From NCBI GenBank assembly GCA_016110215.1, contig JADWQD010000008.1, positions 1,736,001 through 1,800,000 of the forward strand: 64,000 nt of DNA, in the 5' to 3' direction. The position numbers and the translations under genes are program-made. Position 1 is the stretch's first letter. Each line of letters begins with the position of its first letter. Below the pieces are notes generated by a model. That model saw nothing but the letters and a program-made list of their open reading frames with translations, did no database searches and was not told the origin of the DNA. Source of the stretch: Capronia americana. Its lineage: Eukaryota > Ascomycota > Eurotiomycetes > Chaetothyriales > Herpotrichiellaceae. Shown here in pieces: positions 56,207 to 64,000 of the stretch.

Positions 56207-56776
56207 CTAGATGTATAGCTCCTTCGGTGACTCGATGTTGAGCATGTCTGCGTATTTGAAAGAACGGGTGCGTGCACCATCAGATTAATCGTCCAGGAAC
56301 GGCATTCGGAACTTGCTTCGTTATCGAACCGAGATGTGGTTAAGGGTTGCGATTGCGGTTCGGAGGAATTTTGCGATCTGGCCTTGGCTGGGTTGTAGTC
56401 GTTCGTGTATTCTGTACTCTGTACTTGAGACAAGAACGCGGCTCAAGATGTGAGGGTCCTCTTCTGTCAACTTGATTCATCCCTCTTTTGCTTCGTCAGG
56501 CTTGGGCAGTCAGAGCAAAAGCGGGCATCCTAGCCAGAAACTCACCTTGAAGTACCCATCGGCGGCTCTTTCCAGCATCGTCGACTGGCAGCAAACGATG
56601 TTTTGGTGAACGTTAAACTCGACGCGCTCGCACTCAATGACGAAGTAGGAATACCGGCCCGACTTCAATAGAGCGAGGTCACTTGGCGGTTTGATCCCTG
56701 CTGCCACGTTGTAGGACGCTGAACTCGATTTGACGAGGATGCATCGAGGGATTGAGGTGAAAGTCGTGAAGAACAT
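56207..56776 (-). pseudogene. Decaying BTB/POZ-domain gene
   Basis: Exon 1 (56546-56776) encodes LALLKSGRYSYFVIECERVE, FNVHQNIVCCQSTMLERAAD, GYFK, the first half of a BTB fold, and ends in a proper donor (AAG|GTGAGT). A phase-compatible acceptor at 56471 opens exon 2 with LTEEDPHILSRVLV, the expected next BTB block. There the frame is thrown by a 7-bp tandem duplication (TCTGTAC at 56411-56417 and 56418-56424); on the other side of it the frame reads STEYTNDYNPAK, as expected of a BTB. Further on, YADMLNIESPKELYI matches the late BTB helix but in yet another frame and ends at a TAG (56207). Fungal BTB proteins of this type have no settled function. The ATG of exon 1 is uncertain. Confidence 0.5.
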
Positions 56777-56864
56777 ATACGCAGAAGATGTTCCCCTCAA
56801 TGGCATAGTAGAGAGGCATAGGGCTGCCAAGGTGAGTGCGCTGCCTCTCCCGACCGGATGTTCT

Positions 56865-57635
56865 TCACTGTATGATCCCTTTGAATCCATTGTATGCCTG
56901 CTCCATGTCGAACGCCAAATCCCTAGCCTGCTCCTCGCTCAGCTCCTCACTTGTCTTCATCTGATTCAGCGTGATCAACCATTGGATTATCTTCCCGCGG
57001 TGTTCAAAGTCTTGGTCTGTCACCTTGTTTACGCTCTGTATGACGTCTGAGAGTAGAGGGTGAAGCGATGTCTTGGATACCAAGTTCAGGCGCAGGGCGT
57101 CGAGGAACGTGATGAAGTTCTCGGTCGCGGTGAGAATGAGGGCGCCGGAGAGGTTGGCCTTGGGTGCGGGTGCGCCTCCAAGGCCCGGGCCTGACGCTGC
57201 CTGTTGGGAGACTGTAATAGTATCTACAGTATTCAACCCGACTCTTAACCTCTCCTTCGCCCGCGGACACTCAACCTCCCATCTCTCGCAGAAAGCATCA
57301 AGGTCTACAAACTCTCGTGCCACACTCTCATCCTGCAGTATACTCCGATACTGCTTCAACAGCTTGTTACAAAGGTCTGCATATTCGCTCTCGGGGAGAG
57401 CGTCTTTGATGTATGCTTTCTCGAGCCCATCGAGTGTGCGGATTATACTATAGATCTCGGCGAGAGAGTCGATCAGATCGCGTTCTGCTGGGGTAGAGGA
57501 GAGTTTCACTTCTTCGTCGAGGGAGATGTGTGCGGACAGTGGGTGCGAGGGCGGGAATGCACCGTAGGGTGTGGGAGCGTAGGCTTGGACGGGGTTGTAG
57601 TTTGAAGGCGGGCGGGGTGAGGTGGTAGTATACAT
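56865..57635 (-). CDS. VPS28: Vps28, ESCRT-I subunit
   Basis: Single exon, 256 aa, ATG at 57635. Vps28 is the ESCRT-I subunit that links to ESCRT-II and acts on endosomes in sorting ubiquitinated cargo into multivesicular bodies. The N-terminal core domain (about 35-130) contains VKLSSTPAERDLIDSLAEIY, IIRTLDGLEKAYIKDALPES and a WEVECPRAKERL segment. The C-terminal four-helix domain (about 165-256) includes ILTATENFITFLDALRLNLV, LHPLLSDVIQSVNKV and IIQWLITLNQMKTSEELSEE, then RDLAFDMEQAYNGFKGIIQ at the end. All are typical of the family. A short Pro/Tyr-rich N-terminal tail is fungal. Divergent from NOC2 with a 330-bp shared upstream region. Confidence 0.95.
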   Translation of the reverse strand: MYTTTSPRPPSNYNPVQAYAPTPYGAFPPSHPLSAHISLDEEVKLSSTPAERDLIDSLAEIYSIIRTLDGLEKAYIKDALPESEYADLCNKLLKQYRSILQDESVAREFVDLDAFCERWEVECPRAKERLRVGLNTVDTITVSQQAASGPGLGGAPAPKANLSGALILTATENFITFLDALRLNLVSKTSLHPLLSDVIQSVNKVTDQDFEHRGKIIQWLITLNQMKTSEELSEEQARDLAFDMEQAYNGFKGIIQ

Positions 57636-57965
57636 TGTTGAGGTGCGCTGTAATTTTGTGGTACTCAGTTCTACTTATGGCCTGTGAAGGTTGTTTAGAT
57701 TCGGCCGATGGGGTGAATCAGGTCCAGATTCATCGAATAACTCCAAGATACCGCGTTGTGTGGAAAGTTGATCGTCGCGAGGCTGAGATGACGAGGCTGT
57801 GCGGGGAGATGTTCGAAATATCTCCGGGAAAACCTCGGCCAGACATTGATTTTTTCTGAAATTTGGCATTCAGTCAACGCAACGGAAACGCCGACTGCGC
57901 CCTTGCTTGTCTTCTGCCACCACCAGCACGTTCCTCCGCGCCTCGCACCCCGCTAAGCAGTCGCG
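57636..57965. promoter_or_regulatory. Bidirectional promoter VPS28/NOC2
   Basis: The 330 bp between two divergent housekeeping start codons must contain both core promoters. No TATA box is evident. Confidence 0.55.
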
Positions 57966-60110
57966 ATGGGTAAACAGCCCAAGTCGACTAAGAAGTTCGA
58001 AAAAAACAAACTCAAGGGAACGATTGAACGGAGAAAAGAATTCGCGAAAATCAAACAGCGACACCAACAGAATGCAAAGAAGAAGCAACGAGCGGAGAAG
58101 AGATCAAAGGCGGCGGAAGAAGATGAAGAGTCCAACGTTGAAGCTGGTGGAGAGGAGCAGGCGAACATGAATGAGGATGAGTTCTTCCAAGAAGCACTGG
58201 ACATACCCCAACCCCAGACCAAGACGACATCGAAGAGCAATGGTGTCAAACGCAAGAGAAATAATCCTGTCGATGGTGAAGCAGCCGCTGACGGAGAGGG
58301 CGACGAAGAAGAGGAAGCAGAAGAAGAAGACGATGATGATGAGACTGGAATCAATATGGCCGCCCTGGCCGAGAAAGACCCCGAGTTCTACAAGTATCTC
58401 AAAGAGAACGATGCTGAGCTGCTGGATTTTGACGAGGACGATGATCTGGCCGCGGTGGATGACCTGAGTGACAACGAACCGCCAGCAAAGAAGCGGAAGA
58501 CCAAGGGCGGTGATGCCGAGGACACTGAGGCGCCCGACGACGTGACCTTGCCCATGTTGGAGAAGTGGAAGTCTTCGTTGACCGAACAGTTTTCCATCAG
58601 AGCTCTTCGCCAAGTCGTCCTGGCATTTCGGGCGGCTGCACACACGGACGACGACGAAGACAAGGCTTTCAAATATAACATACCTAGCCCCGAGGTGTAC
58701 CACGAAGTGTTAATGACAGCCCTCAAGCAGGTTCCGCAGGTCCTGTCCCACCACCTTCCAGTCAAGGAGACTGCTACTGGAAAACTACGCATACCCACCG
58801 ACTCCCCCAAGTTCAGGACTTTAGCACCATTGATCAAGTCGCACTCGTCATCCTTGCACTACCTGCTAGGGCACCTGTCAGACACCAAGACTCTGAGGTT
58901 GACATTGGAGTCTTTCGAGCCACTTTTACCATATCTGCTTCAATTCCGCAAGTTCCTGAAGGTCATCACAAAAGCAGTTGTATCTATTTGGTCCGACAAT
59001 TCATCAGACGAAGCAACTCGCATCCAGGCATTCTTGGTCATCCGGCGGCTTATGGTTATTGGTGATGCTGGGATCCGGGAAGCTGTACTAAAATCGACCT
59101 ATGAAGGGGTTGTGAAGGGCAGCAGAAACACGACAGTCCATACCCTGGCCGGGATCAACCTGATGAAGAACTCGGCAGCCGAGATCTGGGGGATTGACCA
59201 AAAGGTCAGCTACACAGCTGGCTTTACATTCATCCGGCAGTTAGCCATCCATCTCCGCGGCAATATCACGAAACCTACGAAGGACTCGTACAAAACCATC
59301 TACAACTGGCAGTTTGTGCACTCTCTAGACTTCTGGTCTCGGGTGCTATCTTCTCACTGCAACTCGCTCCTCGAAACCCAAAATGGCAAGCCCTCACAAC
59401 TCCGGCCTCTGATCTACCCAGTCGTACAAGTCACACTTGGAGCGATACGACTGATACCCACTTCCACATACTTTCCGCTCCGGTTTCAGCTTATGCGCTC
59501 TCTCCTGCGCATCTCACAAGCAACCGAGACATATATTCCCTTGTCGGCGGCTCTCTTGGAGGTTTTGAACTCGGCGGAGATGAAGAAGCCTGCAAAAGCC
59601 GCAACATTGCGACCACTGGATTTTGCCTCCAATATCAGAGCACCGACGTCATATCTGAAGACGAAGATCTACCAGGACGGAGTTGGCGAGCAAGTGGTTG
59701 AACTACTTTCGGAGTTCTTTGTACTATGGACCAAAAGCATCGCCTACCCTGAACTGCAGCTGCCGGTAACAGTCATGCTCAAGCGCTGGATTAAAGCAGC
59801 ATCCAAACCCACCGGTAATAGGAACCCCAAGCTCAACCAAACCCTCGCCCTACTCGTTCAAAAGTCAGAAGCGAATACAAAGTGGATCGAAGAACGGAGG
59901 AATAAGATCAGTTTCTCGCCCAAAGATAGGACTGAAGTGGAAGCTTTCCTGAAGGATGTGCAGTGGCAAGATACTCCGCTCGGCGCATTTGTCCTCTCAC
60001 AGAGACAGCTGAGAGATGAGAGAAGGAAGGTGGTTGAACAGGGCCGGAAGGAGCAGGAACGACGCAAAGAAGTCAAAGACAGTGATGACAGTGATATCGA
60101 GATCGCTTGA
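57966..60110 (+). CDS. NOC2: Nucleolar complex protein 2 (Noc2)
   Basis: Single exon, 714 aa, ATG at 57966. Noc2 forms Noc1-Noc2 and Noc2-Noc3 complexes that escort pre-60S particles from nucleolus to nucleoplasm. The N-terminus is Lys-rich (KKFEKNKLKGTIERRKEFAK, consistent with nucleolar targeting), followed by a long acidic tract (EEEEAEEEDDDDE) and ALAEKDPEFYKYLKENDAEL, a family hallmark. The HEAT-like Noc2 domain (about 280-640) includes IKSHSSSLHYLLGHLSD, FLKVITKAVVSIWSD, YKTIYNWQFVHSLDFWSRVL and PLIYPVVQVTLGAIRLIPTS, then YFPLRFQLMRSLLRIS. The C-terminus RRKVVEQGRKEQERRKEV is basic and helical and ends in acidic DSDDSDIEIA. High confidence. Confidence 0.96.
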   Translation: MGKQPKSTKKFEKNKLKGTIERRKEFAKIKQRHQQNAKKKQRAEKRSKAAEEDEESNVEAGGEEQANMNEDEFFQEALDIPQPQTKTTSKSNGVKRKRNNPVDGEAAADGEGDEEEEAEEEDDDDETGINMAALAEKDPEFYKYLKENDAELLDFDEDDDLAAVDDLSDNEPPAKKRKTKGGDAEDTEAPDDVTLPMLEKWKSSLTEQFSIRALRQVVLAFRAAAHTDDDEDKAFKYNIPSPEVYHEVLMTALKQVPQVLSHHLPVKETATGKLRIPTDSPKFRTLAPLIKSHSSSLHYLLGHLSDTKTLRLTLESFEPLLPYLLQFRKFLKVITKAVVSIWSDNSSDEATRIQAFLVIRRLMVIGDAGIREAVLKSTYEGVVKGSRNTTVHTLAGINLMKNSAAEIWGIDQKVSYTAGFTFIRQLAIHLRGNITKPTKDSYKTIYNWQFVHSLDFWSRVLSSHCNSLLETQNGKPSQLRPLIYPVVQVTLGAIRLIPTSTYFPLRFQLMRSLLRISQATETYIPLSAALLEVLNSAEMKKPAKAATLRPLDFASNIRAPTSYLKTKIYQDGVGEQVVELLSEFFVLWTKSIAYPELQLPVTVMLKRWIKAASKPTGNRNPKLNQTLALLVQKSEANTKWIEERRNKISFSPKDRTEVEAFLKDVQWQDTPLGAFVLSQRQLRDERRKVVEQGRKEQERRKEVKDSDDSDIEIA

Positions 60111-61681
60111 TTGTCAAATAATGACTCTGGCTCTGACTATTGTCATAGGGTGTATGGTTCCTTGAATCGAGGACAATGTTGCAATGCGTCACGCCTGAAG
60201 CTCGAACTGTCCCCTACGCTTAGATATCATTATGGCGTTCTTTTCTTATTTCAGACGAATTATTCGAAATCCCAATATGGAACTCGCACTGCGTGGTCGT
60301 CATTCCAATTGTATCACAGTATCGAGGGCTAAGATTTACCCCGAACCACAAACGACGGCAAAGGCCAAGGCGATCTAACACCTGCTATCATGGGGGCAAC
60401 TGCAGGAATAAACGTTGATTATGAACCTCTAGGTTTTTGTAGAATTCGGGAGGAACTGCACGCGTATGCTTGGAAGTTAGGACAGAAGGACGCCTCGGTG
60501 AACGCAGAGAAGAAGCTGGTTGTTGTCCCGGTCAGCTTGCACGACGTAAACTGTATTCGAAAACATATAGCGCGAGAGAATAGCTACCATCACGACTTTG
60601 TTCTGAGAAGAAAAGAGCTTGAGGAGCGTATTGACTTGCCCATTGGCAGTATCTCCGACTTAAGTAATAGCTTCTTCTGATCTTAACATCATCCTTCCAG
60701 CTTTCTTCGTCTGGATTCTTTGGGTTGTTTTGACACTCTAATCTGGATGAGGAGATCGTTTACCTCGCGTCCTAGGTAACCCCGGTCCGGAAAAGAATGT
60801 CCGCTCGTGTTCATCCCTGTTTATGTAGCTGAGAGGTGTCTTGACTCACGTTGCGGCTCTAGCTTCCCAACCAGTCAAACCAGCTCGCCCAGCTCAAAAA
60901 CTTGACTCTCTTTTCGCAATAAAGGCAACGTATTGAGGGCTTGTGTTCGTTCCTCGTCGGACAGTCCTCGCTGGTGCCTTGCCGTCAAACGCAAAATTGT
61001 CTTTACCTTCACCACACGTATCAGCTTCAACCTTCTTCGAGCTGGCGGCCCAAATTACCGAGCCGCTTTGTTCTCTCCTAAAGTACTGCTATTGAACTTG
61101 GTCTTGTTTACTATAAGGCCTTCACGCTAAGACCCCTATTGCGATTGAGAGGCTAATGAGGCTGACTTTTAGATATAGACGCGGAGATAGTACCTCGATT
61201 TGTGCCTGGTTTGAGAAGAGGCCCTCATTAATTATAGGCGGTCAGGCGATAATTAAGTATAGCTGCATTAGCGCCGGACACAAATGGGCGTTGCTACTGT
61301 ATACACGCTTCCTTCACAACTCAATTTAGGAGCGCTAGTATTCCTGTTTCTCGCAGCAGATGCGAAGATGTCTGAGCTGGCAAGCAGTCTTTCAACAGCT
61401 ATATCGCTACTTCTCTATGTCTTCAGTCAGTCTAAGCCAGTGAGCGATTCTTGGACTCCACTGCTAGAAATTCTCCTTGGCTGGTAGAGTTGAGTGATCC
61501 TGAATGTTCTCTTGAGACGGCATTAATTCAATACTTTGCGCTATGTAGGGCGTTGTCATCGCCAAATCTCGCACGATGATAGGATATTATCTTGATATAA
61601 ACAATTGGCCTCGTCTCGCCTCCTGCCCATCCGGTCTTTCTTCTCCACTCTTTCAAATGTTCGCTGGAGGGTATAGCCAAG
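60111..61681. other. Intergenic, at most one doubtful small ORF
   Basis: 3' of NOC2. Apart from the 96-codon ORF at 60390 I see no gene, RNA or repeat. Confidence 0.45.
60390..60680 (+). CDS. Small ORF, hypothetical, doubtful
   Basis: 96 codons from ATG at 60390. The translation has a normal amino-acid mix (EPLGFCRIREELHAYAWKLG, VVVPVSLHDVNCIRKHIARE) and no low complexity, but no known motif, signal peptide or TM segment. It lies 280 bp after the NOC2 stop and may be part of its 3' UTR. Confidence 0.25.
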   Translation: MGATAGINVDYEPLGFCRIREELHAYAWKLGQKDASVNAEKKLVVVPVSLHDVNCIRKHIARENSYHHDFVLRRKELEERIDLPIGSISDLSNSFF

Positions 61682-62636
61682 TCATGAGCTCGACCCAACG
61701 AACACCACTAAAACTGCCGCGTAAGCCGCGGTCAGCGTCAAGATATCAACGGGAGACTGATGAGAGTAGATGGCGATAACGACCGCAAACAGTATAACAG
61801 AGACCGAGACAACGAGCAAGGTGGTAAGCAGATCCTTGTGCAAAACCATGATGATCATGGGAATCAGCAACGCCATGCCTCCCACCGAAGCAACGCAGAA
61901 CCGCTTGATAATGGCCTCTGCCTCTCTTTCGTGCACAATGCGTGCTCTGGAATCGCCCGGTAGCTGCGGGTTAGCCGCATCGTACGGAGGTCGGAGATAT
62001 CGCAGATCTTTCCGATCCAAGGGCAACGCAATATCTGCCTCTTCCATTATCTTTTTGTCCAGAGCTTTTGAGGTGACGAGCTTGAACGGGTCCTTCTCAA
62101 AGTCCAAAGTCCTTTTTTGCTCCATCAGATCCCAGTTGCGCAGAGCGTCGCCTATTGATGCGTTGATTGTATGTCAGAACTTGAGGTCAATCTCATGTTG
62201 GTGAGGTCTGTAAGTGCTCGTTCCACTCACAGTACTCCTCCATCAAACGCCTTGTGCGTCGGCCAGAAGCCACTTCCAGGCGTCCATCCGTAAGCGCACT
62301 CGCTACCTCATCAAGAATCTCCTTCTGTAGCACGTGGAGGTTCATCCGCTGCAGAGTTGCTAGGTTTACCACACACTTGAACTCCCCCGTTGCCCTGTTA
62401 GGAATTGGGTACAGCAGCTCATTTTTGCCGGCCCCGAATACCCGTTCCGGGAAGTCGCGGTCAATGACCGGTATAACCGGGGCGGACTGACGTCGTGAAG
62501 GCCGTCGCTCTGGGTCGATTTCGGGGATTGGACGTAGAGCTGCTGGTATGATGTTCCCCAGAAGGTGGTTCTCTTGAAGTGCGTCCTGCCTCTGGCTATG
62601 GGTACTAACCCGCTGTGTTTCCCAACCACGACTCAT
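61682..62636 (-). CDS. DUF6594-type membrane protein
   Basis: Two exons, 62231-62636 and 61682-62151 (complement), with a 79-nt intron (T|GTGAGT..CAATAG|GC); 291 aa. The ATG at 62636 (MSRGWETQRVS) is the first in frame, but an upstream exon cannot be ruled out. Features match the fungal DUF6594 family. The N-part has NLATLQRMNLHVLQKEILDE (family pattern leucine-rich, N-L-x-x-L-Q-x-x-L), then MEEYCDALRNWDLMEQKRTL. The C-terminal block has three closely spaced TM helices: CVASVGGMALLIPMIIMVLH, LLTTLLVVSVSVILFAVVIA and ILTLTAAYAAVLVVFVGSSS. The function of DUF6594 proteins is unknown; they often sit near HET or secondary-metabolism genes. The luminal or cytosolic side of the N-part is not predictable here. 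Confidence 0.85.
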
Positions 62637-64000
62637 GCTATTCGACAACTCTGCGTTCGGTTGACACTCCCTGGCTTGGTCGTCTAACTGAGTTAGACTC
62701 CGCGGCTGACTCTTGCGCGGCCGCTTGAACCTTGGGTAAGGCTAGGTCTTCTCTGTCTTTCTAAAGACGGAAGGAGATTTTAGAATCTTTTCAAAAATGA
62801 GAAATGATAGAAGACACTTGAGCGAGGCAGTTGACCACAGCCGCACTCGAATTAGCAAAGACCATTGGAAACGCAACATAAATGTGAGGGTGTAGAGAGC
62901 GCGAAATTCCAACAGCAGGCTTATTCGAGCTCCCTTCTTCGTGCCGGCAGCGTTGTTACGTGAAGAGTGGCTGATGGTGCATGATAAGGGCCGGCGCAGC
63001 AGTAGTTCTTGCCGAGGGCAGCATAGGGGCAGTTCTTAACGAAAGCAGCTGCATCCAAATGTCCGTGGCTTTGTCCGGCTCCGTGTCTGATGCCGTATTG
63101 GCTCGAGTTCGCGTTGGTGGGAAAACAACCTCTCGTAACTGGGTCAGCGATTGCCCGGTGACAGTCAACCAATACGGTAATGGAGACTTGCTGTAGTCAC
63201 AATAGGGCGAGTGTTCCATATTCCCCTATGGAGCTGTCGCAGTGATGGCTAGACCCAATGGAAAATTCGGGGTAGCCCCCTGTACGCCACCCGCCCGTCG
63301 ATACTCGCAACCATTGTGCCATGATCAAGCTCGTCCTGTCGAAGATCCGCTACATGGGGACCCTAGAATTGAACAACCCATCCAGAGAGTCCAGATGCTC
63401 AAGGTCAGTCACTGATGAATGAGCGCCCACGAGAACGGACTCTGTTTTAATGTCTTGAAACAGCTTTGAGGACGGCGATCATGTTCTCTGCTGGCTGATG
63501 GAGGAGCCAGACTGCATCAACCCCGTCTTTCTCTACAGATGCTTCAATAGCAGGAAACAGCGACTCGGGGGTCATCAGTGCGTCTTCTCCAGAATATCTT
63601 CAGCGTTGGAAGCGGGTCATTGGCCTGGTGACGACCTGCTCAAGTGAGGAAAAGGGCTGCCATTACTCCGTGTCATAGTGGCTAGTATTCCGTGACTGAA
63701 TCAGATGAATCTAGGTTCTGCTGGCAATGATATTCGCTTAATGTTTTCGGGGAAAGGATCGTTACTATAAAGGACGAGATCTTTCGGACAGTTCGATCGA
63801 AAAAGTTCATGTGGTTTCATATGTGACTATTAACTTTCAAACAAGCGCTAGGCTTAAGGCGGTACGTCTGGACAACGAGAGGGTGCCTGAAGACAGCAGC
63901 GCGGCCAGATAACCGGCTCCGAGGGCACTCTGGCAACAATAACCGAGCAAGCGGACACACAATCATAAATCGTGAAGCTACAAGGCGAGATGGTCGACTC
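62637..64000. other. Right-hand flank, no supported gene
   Basis: Upstream of the DUF6594 gene. Overlapping short frames near 62921-63219 on both strands contain Cys-bearing peptides (NCPYAALGKNYCC) but no ATG-led, splice-consistent gene. Nothing convincing was found up to the edge. Confidence 0.4.

Noticed and set aside
62921..63219. Possible small Cys-rich peptide gene on the minus strand
   Set aside because: The open frame has no ATG start and no usable splice partner, and both strands are equally open.

Overview
The window is nuclear DNA of a filamentous ascomycete (Pezizomycotina). The evidence is short spliceosomal introns of about 47-81 nt with GTAAGT/GTGAGT-type donors and CTAAC/CTGAC-like branch sites, a HET-domain gene, a Zn(II)2Cys6 cluster, DUF6594-type and MIF-like fungal proteins, and single-copy eukaryotic genes (PUS7, VPS28, NOC2, BNI4). 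I cannot fix the genus. There are no operons, no convincing tRNA or rRNA, no CRISPR array and no intact transposon.

Layout. 0-5 kb: a secreted Gly/His/Asp-rich protein cut by the left edge, then a DUF7924-like protein with a coiled coil and C-terminal membrane segment. 4.8-13.6 kb is a compact housekeeping block: a salicylate-hydroxylase-like FAD monooxygenase, a five-exon internally duplicated small protein with a possible mitochondrial presequence, a MIF-like protein, a J-like/macro-domain fusion, and PUS7. 13.6-18.3 kb is gene-poor, with microsatellites and a broken 2-oxoglutarate dioxygenase. 18.3-24.7 kb holds a divergent pair, a Myb/SANT-like protein and a protein that joins a perfect Zn2Cys6 DNA-binding cluster to an HSP70/actin-type ATPase, followed by a conserved PPxY protein. 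24.7-29.9 kb is gene-poor. 29.9-34.8 kb carries BNI4 and a proline-rich protein. 34.8-39.8 kb contains a frameshifted relic of a membrane-protein gene. 39.8-43.8 kb has a HET protein and a Cys-rich secreted protein. 43.8-51.3 kb is gene-poor with tandem repeats. 51.3-64 kb has a single-pass PPxY membrane protein, a DAL5-type transporter, a decaying BTB gene, the divergent VPS28/NOC2 pair and a DUF6594 protein.

The genes do not form one pathway. Conserved functions (ESCRT-I sorting, 60S ribosome biogenesis, pseudouridylation, septum/bud-neck PP1 targeting) sit next to accessory islands (HET, secreted proteins, pseudogenes, satellites). The most unusual item is the Zn2Cys6-HSP70 ATPase at 20519-22779, which shares an upstream region with a putative Myb-like protein. 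Several introns have lengths divisible by three and contain no stop, so naive ORF calls merge them into coding sequence. Spliced models are given in the entries. All domain calls come from reading the translations by eye, and no database search was run.
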